Assembly (NCBI RefSeq): GCF_900177515.1
Contig: NZ_FXAK01000010.1
Coordinates: 248,001-312,000, forward strand
Length of the DNA: 64,000 nt
Reading direction: 5' to 3'
DNA from: Azospirillum oryzae
Lineage (GTDB): Bacteria > Pseudomonadota > Alphaproteobacteria > Azospirillales > Azospirillaceae
The translations under genes and the position numbers were made by a program. How positions within the stretch are numbered: the first letter of the stretch is position 1; each line of letters starts with the position of its first letter. The notes beneath the pieces were generated by a model. It was not told the DNA's origin and did no database searches. It worked only from the letters and a program-made list of their open reading frames with translations. This document shows positions 24,765 to 32,932 of the stretch, piece after piece.

Positions 24765-27502
24765 GCCGCGCCGGTGCGGCTCCGCGTGGCGTCCAGCGCG
24801 CGGGTAACCTGACGCAGCAGGATTTCGCGGTCATAGGGCTTGCCGATATGGCCGATCATCCCGGCCTCGCGGCAGTTCCGCCGCTCCTCCTCCGACGAGC
24901 CGGCGGTCAGCGCCAGGATCGGCAGGTCGCCGCGCGGCGGCGGCATCTCGCGGATGGCGCGGCTCGCCTCCAGCCCATCCATGCCCGGCATCTGCACGTC
25001 CATCAGCACGAGGTCGTAGTCGCCGGTCTCCACCGCCTCCACCGCCGCGGCACCGTCGGCCACCAGATCGATGGCGTAACCGCTGTCGCGGAACAGAGCG
25101 GCCAGCAGTTCGCGATTGATCGCCAGATCCTCGGCGATCAGCAGGCGCGGCGGCCCGGGGGAGCGGTCGGTGGGCGCGGTGGCGGGAGGGGCGGCGGGGC
25201 GTGCGGCGGCGGAGGGCGGAGCGGCCGCCTTCGTCGGGCTTGCGGCTCCGTCCGGGCGGGCGGCGATGCGGGCGAGCTGCCGGCGCAGGTCGTCGATGGC
25301 GAAGGGCTTGGCGATCATCGCGATGTCGGGACCGAAGGCCGACGGGGTGCCGGCGGCATGGGCGGCGAAGCCGGAGGCCAGCAGCACCGGCAGGCCGGGA
25401 CGCATGCGGGCGGCGTGCCGCGCCAGCTCCGTCCCGTCCATGCCCGGCGGCATGACGACGTCGCTCAGCAGCAGGTCCAGCGGCTCATGCCCGTCCAGCA
25501 CCACCAGCGCCTCGTTGGCGTTGGCCGCCGCGATCACCCGATGCCCCCAGCCGCGCAGCAGCCCGGCCACCATGTCGCGCACCGTCGGGTCGTCGTCCAC
25601 CAGCAGCACCGACAGCGGCCCGGACGCCGGCGCCGGTGCCGGGGGCGGTGAAGGGGACTGTGCCTGGGGCGCGGCGGGGGCCGGCCCAGCGGCGGGAATG
25701 GCGGCTTCGGCCCGCGGCATGTCGAATGGGTTGGCCGGCAGCAGGCGGCTCGCCGGCAGGCGCACCGTCACCGTCGTGCCGACGCCCAGCGTGCTGCGCA
25801 GCTCCAGGGTGCCGCCATGCAGTTCGACCAGCCGCTTGGTCAGGGGCAGGCCCAGCCCGGCGCCCTCCACCCCGCGGGTGGCGTTCCCGGCCCGGGCGAA
25901 GGGCTCCAGCACGCGGTCGATGTCCTCGGTCGGGATGCCGAGCCCGGTGTCGATGACGCGGATCACCGGCGCGCCGTCGTCCAGGGCGGCGGACAGGGTC
26001 ACCGACCCGCCCGACGGCGTGTATTTCACCCCGTTGGCGATCAGGTTCAGCAGGATCTGGCGGATGCGACGGTCGTCGCCGCGCAGGTTGCGCACCGCCG
26101 GCGCCACCGCCGCCGACAGCAGAACGCCGGCATGCTCGGCCCGCGGGGTCAGCATGCGGACGGCGAAATCGGCGGCGTCCTCCAGGTCGCAGGGGCCTTC
26201 CTCGAGCGTCAGCGCTCCGGCTTCCGCCCGCGCATGGTCGAGGATCTCGTTGATCAGCTCCAGCACATGCTGGCCGGAATCGCGGACATTGGCGGCATAT
26301 TGGCGATAGGAGGGCGTGCCGACCGGTCCCTCCGCCTCGCGGGCGATCAGGTCGGAGAAGCCGATCACCGCGTTCAGCGGCGTGCGCAGCTCGTGGCTCA
26401 GGCCCGCCAGGAACTCGCCCTTGTCGTGGTTGGCGGCCTCGGCGGCCCGGCGTGCCGTTTCCGCCATGTCGCGGGCCTTGTCCAGCTCGGCGGCGAGCCG
26501 CGCGGTCTCGTCGCGCTCGGCGCTGGTCCGTTCCACGGCGTTGCGCGCCTCGGCCAGCGCCACCTGCGCCTTGCGCTCGCGGTCGAGGTAGCGCAGGCCC
26601 CAGCCCAGCATCGCCAGGATCGCCAGCAGCCCGATGGCGGTCTCCAGCACCGTGTGCAGGGTGCGGGTGCGCCATTCGGCCATCGCCTCGTCCCGGCCGA
26701 TGCCGGTCAGCACCACCAGGCCATAGTCGCGCACCGTCCGGTAGGCGGCGATGCGCAGCACCCCGTCCAGCACCGACGGCAGCAGCAACTGCCCCGCCGG
26801 CGCCTCGCGCAGCTTGGATTGGAACAGCAGCCCGCCGGCCACCGATTTGCCGGCCGACTCCAGGGTGGCCGGGCGGCGGGCGAGGACCTCGCCGGCCGGG
26901 CCGTAGACGCCGATCAGCGGATCGAACTCGACGCCCAGCAGGGCGTAGAAATCGGTCAGCGAGTCCACCCGGATGGTTGCCGACGCCGTCCCGACGAAAC
27001 GCCCTTCGTCGTCATGCAGGGGACGCGAGACCGGGAAGACCAGCGGCTGGCTGCCGCTGCGGATCGTCTGCGCCGCCCCGACATGCAGGCGCGCGCCGCC
27101 GCGCAAGGTCGCCAAGCCGGCCGGATCGGCGAAGTCGGCGATGCGGCTGGGAAAGCTGGCCGATTCCAGGACCGGCCGGCCGTCGGCGTCATAGATCCAG
27201 ACGGCGTCGGCACCCTCGACCTGGGCGGCATATTCGCGCAGCCGGGTCCAATGCTTCAGGTCGCGCACATGCTGCGGGCCGCCGGCCTCCGCCACCATCG
27301 CCGCGGTCTGGTCGAGCGCGATGTCGGCCGTGCGCACCGTGCGGTGGACATGGTCGTCGACCAGCCGGGCCATGTCCCGGACCATGGCGAAGCGGCGCTG
27401 CAGCGTGTCCTGGTAATCGTGGTAGATCCGGTGGCCCGCATTGCCCGCCAACGCGGCCAGCACCACGACCATCACCAGCGCGCCCCGTAGGAAGCGTCCC
27501 AC
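24761..27502 (-). CDS. Hybrid histidine kinase with two receiver domains
   Basis: 913 residues. A signal-anchor helix (FLRGALVMVVVLAALAG) and a second helix (VLETAIGLLAILAMLGWGL, about 287-306) enclose a periplasmic dCache/PDC-type sensor (VWIYDADGRPVLES, FVGTASATIRVDSLTDFYAL). A coiled coil leads to HisKA with His370 in LSHELRTPLNAVIG. The HATPase has DTGLGIPTEDIDRVLEPF and GAGLGLPLTKRLVELHGG. After a Pro/Ala linker come receiver 1 (VLLVDDDPTVRDM, Asp in LLSDVVMPPGMDG) and receiver 2 (LLIAEDLAINREL, Asp in LVLMDVQMPGMDG). Two receivers imply a phosphorelay to an external HPt. The ligand and output are unknown. No regulator gene is adjacent. Confidence 0.92.
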   Translation of the reverse strand: MGRFLRGALVMVVVLAALAGNAGHRIYHDYQDTLQRRFAMVRDMARLVDDHVHRTVRTADIALDQTAAMVAEAGGPQHVRDLKHWTRLREYAAQVEGADAVWIYDADGRPVLESASFPSRIADFADPAGLATLRGGARLHVGAAQTIRSGSQPLVFPVSRPLHDDEGRFVGTASATIRVDSLTDFYALLGVEFDPLIGVYGPAGEVLARRPATLESAGKSVAGGLLFQSKLREAPAGQLLLPSVLDGVLRIAAYRTVRDYGLVVLTGIGRDEAMAEWRTRTLHTVLETAIGLLAILAMLGWGLRYLDRERKAQVALAEARNAVERTSAERDETARLAAELDKARDMAETARRAAEAANHDKGEFLAGLSHELRTPLNAVIGFSDLIAREAEGPVGTPSYRQYAANVRDSGQHVLELINEILDHARAEAGALTLEEGPCDLEDAADFAVRMLTPRAEHAGVLLSAAVAPAVRNLRGDDRRIRQILLNLIANGVKYTPSGGSVTLSAALDDGAPVIRVIDTGLGIPTEDIDRVLEPFARAGNATRGVEGAGLGLPLTKRLVELHGGTLELRSTLGVGTTVTVRLPASRLLPANPFDMPRAEAAIPAAGPAPAAPQAQSPSPPPAPAPASGPLSVLLVDDDPTVRDMVAGLLRGWGHRVIAAANANEALVVLDGHEPLDLLLSDVVMPPGMDGTELARHAARMRPGLPVLLASGFAAHAAGTPSAFGPDIAMIAKPFAIDDLRRQLARIAARPDGAASPTKAAAPPSAAARPAAPPATAPTDRSPGPPRLLIAEDLAINRELLAALFRDSGYAIDLVADGAAAVEAVETGDYDLVLMDVQMPGMDGLEASRAIREMPPPRGDLPILALTAGSSEEERRNCREAGMIGHIGKPYDREILLRQVTRALDATRSRTGAA

Positions 27503-27614
27503 GATCCCCCCTCTTGTGCCGCCTTCTTGTGGCGATGCGGCCCGAACATTGCTTCAGGCTCAAACTATCACGAATCCGGGCGGGCCGATGCGGGATTTCA
27601 CCGGGCAGAACCTT

Positions 27615-27649
27615 GGGGTTTGTCCTGATGGCGGGGTTTGTCCTGATGG
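27615..27649. repeat. Two tandem copies of an 18-base unit
   Basis: GGGGTTTGTCCTGATGGC (27615-27632) is followed immediately by the same unit less its last base (27633-27649), between the kinase promoter region and a small gene. It is a perfect direct tandem duplication, probably replication slippage. Confidence 0.7.
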
Positions 27650-27672
27650 TCCGCCGGTTTCCGGGGGGAGGG

Positions 27673-27924
27673 TCAGGCTTCCTGGACGGTTTCGATTTCC
27701 GACAGGTCGGACAGGCGGCGGGCGAGACGTTCGGTGCAGCGGACTTCGAGGATGCCGAAGCCGGCGTTGGGGGCGATGGTGTGCAGATCGCCGGCCATGC
27801 CGTTCTCGCTGGCCAGCCGCCGTACCCGCTCCACCATCGCGTCGCGTTCCGGCCGCCCCGGGCGCAAACCCGGCAGCGGGCGGGTGAAGTGGAGCTTGTA
27901 GCGCTTGAAGATCGAAGGGGCCAT
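27673..27924 (-). CDS. Small hypothetical protein (83 residues)
   Basis: MAPSIFKRYKLHFTRPLPGL begins a basic N-terminus followed by a helix RDAMVERVRRLASENGMAGD and a beta-like segment NAGFGILEVRCTERLARRLS. The acidic end is EIETVQEA. Codon use is normal for the window. No family was recognised. The pattern (basic strand, helix, strand with VRCTERLA) resembles small ferredoxin-like folds, but this is only an impression. It is on the same strand as the tiny gene at 28031, 106 bases upstream. Confidence 0.6.
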   Translation of the reverse strand: MAPSIFKRYKLHFTRPLPGLRPGRPERDAMVERVRRLASENGMAGDLHTIAPNAGFGILEVRCTERLARRLSDLSEIETVQEA

Positions 27925-28030
27925 CAGGTCACGGGTGCGAAGTGGGGGCGGTCACGAGGCGAATTGGCTCCCCGGATGCCGTCCCCCGGATCTCGCACAG
28001 GCCGGCGGTGCGATGCCAGCCCGAAAAGGC

Positions 28031-28198
28031 TTATTTCTTGGGTTCGACGTTCTCGGCACCGGCGCGGGTGCCGCCGAAGCGGTCGGCGCCCTTGGCGTCG
28101 GGGGCGTCCGGCTTCTTGTGGTTGCCGGTGTTCTGCTCGCCCTCGGTGTGGCGGACGGTCTGTTCGGTGTGGGGCTGCTTGTTCTGCTGGCCGGTCAT
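28031..28198 (-). CDS. Tiny hydrophilic protein (55 residues)
   Basis: From ATG 28198, preceded by GGGAG, to TAA at 28031. The product reads MTGQQNKQPHTEQTVRHTEG and ends GTRAGAENVEPKK. It lacks any hydrophobic stretch and is rich in Gln, Asn, His, Lys, Gly and Glu, so it is probably intrinsically disordered. By eye, nearly every codon ends in G or C, as in genes of this organism. Such proteins are often stress- or desiccation-related, but nothing here proves that. A perfect CCTTATATAAGG palindrome lies just upstream of the ribosome site. Confidence 0.65.
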   Translation of the reverse strand: MTGQQNKQPHTEQTVRHTEGEQNTGNHKKPDAPDAKGADRFGGTRAGAENVEPKK

Positions 28199-28210
28199 CG
28201 GTCGGGTCTC

Positions 28211-28222
28211 CCTTATATAAGG
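28211..28222. promoter_or_regulatory. Perfect 12-base palindrome CCTTATATAAGG
   Basis: The palindrome sits 13 bases upstream of the start codon of the tiny minus-strand gene, and overlaps or abuts its ribosome site (GGGAG). A GGGGAGAC copy lies just on its other side, giving two ribosome-site-like sequences around it. It could be an operator, a -10 element or a thermosensitive RNA stem. Confidence 0.35.
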
Positions 28223-28272
28223 TGTCTCCCCTTAACCGGATCGGCCGGCAATGGTTTCGGTCGCGGTTGACG

Positions 28273-28620
28273 TTACCTATGCCGGGCGATCGCCTGGGCC
28301 ACCGTCATCCACCGCTCCTCCTCCGTCGCCCATTCGTCCGCGTCGCGCAGTGCGCGCAACGGGGTCCAGACGCCGAGCCGGCTGGAGCGGCGCAGCGCGA
28401 AGAAGCGGTCCAGCTCCTCCGCGGTCGGCAGCCGGTCTTCCTTGCGCTGGTTGCAGCGGCGGTGCGCCAGCACGACGTTGGCCGGATCGTCGATTCCGCC
28501 GTATGCCTGCGGGATCAGATGGTCGAAGGTGGCCTTCGCCCCCACCGGCCCGTCGCAGAAGAAGCAGCGCCCGCCCTGCTGGACGTCCATCAGCCTGGCA
28601 TCGTCCGGCGTCACGGGCAT
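28273..28620 (-). CDS. HNH endonuclease-domain protein
   Basis: 115 residues from ATG 28620. The HNH/treble-clef motif is complete: RCFFCDG (zinc Cys pair), ATFDHLIPQAYGG (catalytic DH), NVVLAHRRCNQRKEDRLP (Asn, His, and second zinc Cys). The C-terminal part is polar and ends MTVAQAIARHR. HNH domains cut nucleic acid in restriction, homing, repair or phage defence. It begins 22 bases after the rimO stop on the same strand and is probably co-transcribed with it. There is no methylase or intron nearby, so its target is unknown. Confidence 0.85.
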   Translation of the reverse strand: MPVTPDDARLMDVQQGGRCFFCDGPVGAKATFDHLIPQAYGGIDDPANVVLAHRRCNQRKEDRLPTAEELDRFFALRRSSRLGVWTPLRALRDADEWATEEERWMTVAQAIARHR

Positions 28621-28642
28621 GGCGCTTCCTCTTGTCAGGGTC

Positions 28643-30013
28643 TTACAGGTCGCGCTCGACGCTGCCCCACAGGTCGTATTCGTCGGCATGCTCGATGGTG
28701 ACGTCGACCATGTCGCCGGGCTTCAGGCCGGTCTCGCCGTTCAGGAAGACGTTGCCGTCGATCTCCGGCGCGTCGGCGTAGGAACGGCCGATGGCGCCTT
28801 CCTCGTCGACCTCGTCGATCAGCACGCCCAGCGTATAGCCGACCTTCTGCTGGAGCCGCTCGGCGCTGATCGCCTTCTGCGTCTCCATGAAGCGTTCCCA
28901 GCGCTCCTGCTTGACCTCTTCCGGGACGGCGCCGGGCAGGTCGTTGGCGGTGGCGCCCTCCACCGGCTCGTACTTGAAGCAGCCGACGCGGTCGAGCTGG
29001 GCCTCCTTCAGCCAGTCCAGCATGAACTGGAAGTCCTCCTCCGTCTCGCCGGGGAAGCCGGTGATGAAGGTGGAGCGCAGGACCAGATGCGGGCACTCGT
29101 CACGCCACTTGCGGATGCGGTCCAGCTGCTTTTCCTGGGCGGCCGGGCGGCGCATCGCCTTCAGCACGGTGGGCGAGGCATGCTGGAACGGGATGTCGAG
29201 ATAGGGGAGGATCCTGCCCTCCGCCATCAGCGGGATGACCTCGTCCACATGCGGGTAGGGATAGACGTAATGCAGACGGACCCAGAGGTCGAAGTTCGCC
29301 AGCTCGTTGCACAGGTCGAAGAAGCGGGTGCGGACCTCGCGGTCGTACCATTTCTCCGTCTTGTACTTCACGTCGACGCCATAGGCGCTGGTGTCCTGCG
29401 AGATGACCAGCAGTTCCTTGACGCCGGCGACCGCCAGCTTCTCCGCCTCGCGCAGGACCGAATGGATCGGCCGGCTGACCAGATCGCCGCGAAGGCTGGG
29501 GATGATGCAGAAGCTGCAGCGGTTGTTGCAGCCTTCGGAAATCTTCAGGTACGCGTAGTGGCGCGGGGTCAGCCGCAGCCCTTCCGGCGGCACCAGGTCG
29601 GTGAAGGGGTTGTGCGTCGGCGGCACCGCCTCGTGCACCGCGCTGACCACCTGTTCATACTGGTGCGGACCGGTGACGGCCAGCACGTCGGGGTGGATTT
29701 GCCGGATCATGTCCGATTCCACGCCCATGCAGCCGGTGACGATGACCCGCCCGTTCTCCTTGATCGCCTCGCCGATGGCGTCCAGCGACTCCTTCTTGGC
29801 GCTGTCGAGGAAGCCGCAGGTGTTGACCAGCACGACGTCGGCACCGTCGTAGCTGGGGGAGATCTCGTACCCCTCCGCGCGCAGGCGCGTCAGGATACGC
29901 TCTGAATCGACGAGCGCCTTGGGGCAGCCGAGGCTGACGATGCCGACCTTCGGGGCGCCCATGGTCTGGGCGGCGGCCGGCGATGCGGACTTCGGAACGG
30001 GGGATGTGGTCAT
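28643..30013 (-). CDS. rimO: Ribosomal protein S12 methylthiotransferase RimO
   Basis: 456 residues: an N-terminal UPF0004 domain with cluster Cys residues (VSLGCPKALVDSERIL, VLVNTCGFLDSAKKES, VTGCMG), a radical-SAM domain with C162-x3-C166-x2-C169 in EGCNNRCSFCIIPSLRGD, and a TRAM domain at the end (VLIDEVDEEGAIGRS...VTIEHADEYDLWGSV). It adds a methylthio group to Asp of ribosomal protein S12. The phrases SLGCPKALVDSE and DLWG distinguish RimO from MiaB. The ATG at 30013 lacks a clear ribosome site; M at 29962-29960 is an internal alternative. Confidence 0.95.
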   Translation of the reverse strand: MTTSPVPKSASPAAAQTMGAPKVGIVSLGCPKALVDSERILTRLRAEGYEISPSYDGADVVLVNTCGFLDSAKKESLDAIGEAIKENGRVIVTGCMGVESDMIRQIHPDVLAVTGPHQYEQVVSAVHEAVPPTHNPFTDLVPPEGLRLTPRHYAYLKISEGCNNRCSFCIIPSLRGDLVSRPIHSVLREAEKLAVAGVKELLVISQDTSAYGVDVKYKTEKWYDREVRTRFFDLCNELANFDLWVRLHYVYPYPHVDEVIPLMAEGRILPYLDIPFQHASPTVLKAMRRPAAQEKQLDRIRKWRDECPHLVLRSTFITGFPGETEEDFQFMLDWLKEAQLDRVGCFKYEPVEGATANDLPGAVPEEVKQERWERFMETQKAISAERLQQKVGYTLGVLIDEVDEEGAIGRSYADAPEIDGNVFLNGETGLKPGDMVDVTIEHADEYDLWGSVERDL

Positions 30014-30320
30014 CGCGCGCGTATACCGCCGAATCGAAGATTACGCCAGTGAAACATGGCGACAAAGCGCGCCGGCATGGCCGGCATGCCGATTCCGCCT
30101 GTGTTTGCCTGGGGTTCCGGCGCCGCCGATCCTGTTGCCGGACCCAAAGCAATGCGACAATTTGCAACAAAAGGATGAAGTGTTCGATGTTCCGTTTTTT
30201 GTTCAATCACGCTAATATATGACGTGGTGTCATGATCGACGTGGCTGCCGCCTTACCGCGTTAGCCGCAGCCTTTTGATACGGCCATCGTATAGCCACTA
30301 AACTTTATAGAGTGGAAAAA
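30014..30320. other. 307-base AT-rich divergent promoter region
   Basis: Between rimO (minus) and the MarR gene (plus). It is the most AT-rich stretch nearby. Possible elements for the MarR gene are TTGATA at 30275-30280 and TAAACT at 30299-30304 (18-base spacing, weak). A small dyad is listed separately. No gene was seen. Confidence 0.4.
30219..30233. promoter_or_regulatory. ATGAC-N5-GTCAT dyad upstream of a MarR gene
   Basis: A perfect 5-base dyad with a 5-base spacer about 90 bases before the MarR-family start codon. MarR proteins commonly bind such short inverted repeats in their own promoters; the assignment is only positional. Confidence 0.3.
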
Positions 30321-30878
30321 ATGGACTTTCCAAAAGTGCGCGGCGGTGCGGCGAGCCTCATGTCGGTGCGGAACAACGGGGCGCTGGATCGGACGTCGAT
30401 CGGGGCCGGACCCATCGGAGCCGCCATGGACTTCGCCGAACCGGATCATGCCGGCGGCGCCTCGCCGCAGGCCATCGCCGACGTCATGCTTCAGATCGCC
30501 CACATCGCCGACAGCCTTGGCTACACCCACGGGCTGAAGCCGTCACAGTGGACGGCGCTGCGTTATTTCGCCGGGGCCAACAACAGCCAGCGCACCGTCT
30601 CGGCCTTCGCCGACTTCCACGCCACCACCCGCGGGGCCGCCTCGCAGATGGTGGAGGTGCTGGTGGGCAAGGAGCTGCTGGTCCGCGTGCCGGTTCCGGA
30701 GGACCGCCGCGTGACCCAACTGCACCCGACGCCGAAGGCGCTGGAACTGCTGCGCCACGACCCGCTGAACGACTTCGCCGGCGTCATCGCCGGGCTGCCG
30801 GGCGACGACCAGTACAAGCTGGCCGAGACGCTGACCAGCCTGCTGCGCGGCCTGCTGGAAAAGCGGCAGTCGGTCTGA
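30321..30878 (+). CDS. MarR family transcriptional regulator
   Basis: 185 residues from ATG 30321; the frame also has a GTG at 30312. A 50-residue N-terminal leader is followed by the winged helix-turn-helix: LKPSQWTALRYFAGANNSQR, VSAFADFHATTRGAASQMVE and a wing region VRVPVPEDRRVTQLHPTPKA. MarR proteins are dimeric regulators that respond to small aromatic ligands or oxidants. Its targets are unknown; no transporter or enzyme gene is divergent from it other than rimO. It ends 10 bases from the convergent DUF1624-like gene. Confidence 0.82.
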   Translation: MDFPKVRGGAASLMSVRNNGALDRTSIGAGPIGAAMDFAEPDHAGGASPQAIADVMLQIAHIADSLGYTHGLKPSQWTALRYFAGANNSQRTVSAFADFHATTRGAASQMVEVLVGKELLVRVPVPEDRRVTQLHPTPKALELLRHDPLNDFAGVIAGLPGDDQYKLAETLTSLLRGLLEKRQSV

Positions 30879-30888
30879 TTTCGGGCTT

Positions 30889-31848
30889 TCAGGGCTTGCG
30901 GCAGGCGGCGACCGCGGCCTCCAGCCCGCGCTGATCGCGCTCGCTGAGGTGGTTGGCGACGAATCCCTCCCACACCCCGATCCGCACCAGTTCCGACTGC
31001 ACGCAACGGCAATTGGCGGTGCAGGTCGCCGACGACACCCCGGCGCGCTCGCAACTCGATACGCAGGCTGCCTGGAAATCGCGTGCGGCGGGCGTCTCCA
31101 CCGGCGACAGCTGCGCCGCGGCCCAGGCGATGCCGAACAGCAGCGGCTGGTGCAGCAGATAGACCGCAAGGCTGTGCCGTCCGGCCAGGGCCAGCAGCCG
31201 CCCGGCGGGGCCGGTCACCGCCACGCCCTCGCCAATCGCCGGCCACAGCCGCGCCAGCCCGATCCCGGCCAGAACGCCGCCGATCCAGGGCAGCAGCGGG
31301 ACGAAATCGTTGGAGTCCGGCTGGACCGTGGTCAGCCCGATCCAACGCAGCCATGGGCTGTCGAACAGCGGGAAGCCTTGCGTCGTCCCGATCAGCACCG
31401 CGGCAGCCGCCGCCGCCAGGGTCACGGCGGCCGGCAGGCGGACGAAGGCGAGGCCGATGACGCTCGCCACCGCGATGTGGTGCAGCACGCCGAAGAAGAT
31501 CGGGCTGTCGGGGAACAGGGCGTAGGACGCCGCCGACACCGCCGCCGCCCCGGCCGCCACCCGCCCCAGCCGGCGCAGGAAGCGCCGCGGATCGAGCCCG
31601 TCACGGGTCGCCAGCACCAGCCCGATGCCGGCCAGCAGCAGGAAGCTCGACAGGATCACGGCGCGCGCCGCCAGCCACAGCGGATCGCCCAGCAGATCGA
31701 AGCGGGCGAGGCCGAAATAGGTGGCGTCCCAGCTGCCGTGATAGGCCGCCATCGCGACCAGCGCCAGCCCGCGCGCCACGTCGATGGCCGGACGGCGGGG
31801 GCCCCGCGCGAGGTCCTGTTGTGCCGGCGCGATGCCGATTGCCGTCAT
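30889..31848 (-). CDS. DUF1624/heparan-alpha-glucosaminide acetyltransferase-like membrane protein
   Basis: 319 residues with about eight membrane helices. The N-terminal RRPAIDVARGLALVAMAAYH is the hallmark of the DUF1624/YeiB/acyltransferase-3-like family (ID-x2-RG..), and SLAVYLLHQPLLFGIAW is the conserved late helix. After the last helix there is an unusual Cys-rich segment with six Cys (ACVSSCERAG, TCTANCRCVQSE, AACRKP at the end). The ATG overlaps the stop of the upstream DUF429 gene as ATGA (31845-31848), giving coupling. The enzymatic role is unproven; an acyl transfer across the membrane is the family expectation. Confidence 0.8.
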   Translation of the reverse strand: MTAIGIAPAQQDLARGPRRPAIDVARGLALVAMAAYHGSWDATYFGLARFDLLGDPLWLAARAVILSSFLLLAGIGLVLATRDGLDPRRFLRRLGRVAAGAAAVSAASYALFPDSPIFFGVLHHIAVASVIGLAFVRLPAAVTLAAAAAAVLIGTTQGFPLFDSPWLRWIGLTTVQPDSNDFVPLLPWIGGVLAGIGLARLWPAIGEGVAVTGPAGRLLALAGRHSLAVYLLHQPLLFGIAWAAAQLSPVETPAARDFQAACVSSCERAGVSSATCTANCRCVQSELVRIGVWEGFVANHLSERDQRGLEAAVAACRKP

Positions 31849-32729
31849 GATCCGCTCGTCCCCACCCCGAAAATCCATCCCTCTTGCCGCCGCGCGGTGT
31901 CGTCCAGTCCCGGCGGCGTCCAGGCCGACGCCTGCGCCGCGAGCCAGCGCAAACCGGCCGCCGACACCAGCGCGTCGCTGTCATGGTCGCTGACCATACC
32001 GGAGCGCTGCAACGGGTGCGAGCCCAGCCGGATCAGCGCCTCGTCCATTTCGGCGCCGTCGCGGATCTTGCGCTGGCCGAAACCGGTGTGCTTCAGGAAC
32101 AGGCGCGGGTAGATCTCCACCATCACGCTTTTCCCCGGCGCCGGATCCTCGAAGGGCCAGACCGCCAGCCGGCCGGGCAGGGCGGCGCGCAGGGCGCACA
32201 GCACCCGCATGCCGGCCAGCGCGCCCTTGCCGACCTGCTTTGACCCGATCAGCTTGTAGGGGCTCTGCGGGTGGCCCAGCCCGTCGGCGCGGCAGGCCCA
32301 TTCGGTGGCTCGGTGCGGGTCCTCGTACCAGTCCGGCTGCGGCCCGCCATGCCAGAAGCCGGCGCCGTGCAGCGGGTGGCTGGCGAAGGAACCGCCGCCG
32401 AAGTCGGGTTCACCGGCGCAGATTTCCTCCACCGCGTCCCACAGGTCGAACGCCGTCGCCTCCCGGCCGGGAAAGCCGCGCGCCGCCACCGCGAAGGGCA
32501 GGGAGAAGGCGCAGTCGATCCCGACCAAGGCCGGTTCGCGGGAAAGTTCCGCGCGCAGCCAGTCGAATACCGCCGTCCGCGACCACCAGCCGCCGGGACC
32601 CTCGACCAGCCGGGGGGCGGCCTCGCCCGCCGCGCACTCCGCCACCGCGATGCCGGCATAGCGCTTGGCCAGCGCGCCGGACCAGTCGATGGCGATGAAG
32701 CGGCCGAAGGCGGTGGGAGAGCGGGGCAT
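31845..32729 (-). CDS. DUF429 domain protein (RNase H-like fold)
   Basis: 294 residues from ATG 32729. FIAIDWSGALAKRYAGIAVA near the N-terminus, VGIDCAFSLPFAVAARGFPG in the middle and DHDSDALVSAAGLRWLAAQA near the end fit the DUF429 family, predicted to have an RNase H-like nuclease fold with Asp residues (D in AIDWSG, D in GIDCAF, DSDA) as metal ligands. The substrate is unknown. It is translationally coupled to the downstream DUF1624-like membrane gene. No ribosome site is evident before the ATG, and the upstream DNA is a low-complexity GGGGCA repeat. Confidence 0.8.
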   Translation of the reverse strand: MPRSPTAFGRFIAIDWSGALAKRYAGIAVAECAAGEAAPRLVEGPGGWWSRTAVFDWLRAELSREPALVGIDCAFSLPFAVAARGFPGREATAFDLWDAVEEICAGEPDFGGGSFASHPLHGAGFWHGGPQPDWYEDPHRATEWACRADGLGHPQSPYKLIGSKQVGKGALAGMRVLCALRAALPGRLAVWPFEDPAPGKSVMVEIYPRLFLKHTGFGQRKIRDGAEMDEALIRLGSHPLQRSGMVSDHDSDALVSAAGLRWLAAQASAWTPPGLDDTARRQEGWIFGVGTSGS

Positions 32730-32730
32730 C

Positions 32731-32758
32731 GGGGCAGGGGCAGGGGCGGGGCAGGGGC
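32731..32758. repeat. Low-complexity GGGGCA tandem repeat
   Basis: About five degenerate copies of GGGGCA/GGGGC immediately upstream of the DUF429 start codon, on the non-coding side. It may affect translation initiation or reflect slippage. Confidence 0.5.
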
Positions 32759-32932
32759 TGGATGGCTGAAGGGCCCCACCCTTAACCGAGGCGGGCAGGG
32801 GGGACAATGCCCAATCGGCCTGACGGCCGCCGTCGCCGCCACGGTGGTGGTGTGCGGCATACACCCGTGTTAGTCTCCTGTCGCTCCAGGTTTTCCACCC
32901 CTGGCGTGCTGCATTCAGATCGCAATCCTCTT

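Noticed and set aside
32731..32758. GGGGCA repeats considered as a CRISPR or VNTR array
   Set aside because: The units are only 5-6 bases with no spacers; simple low-complexity DNA.
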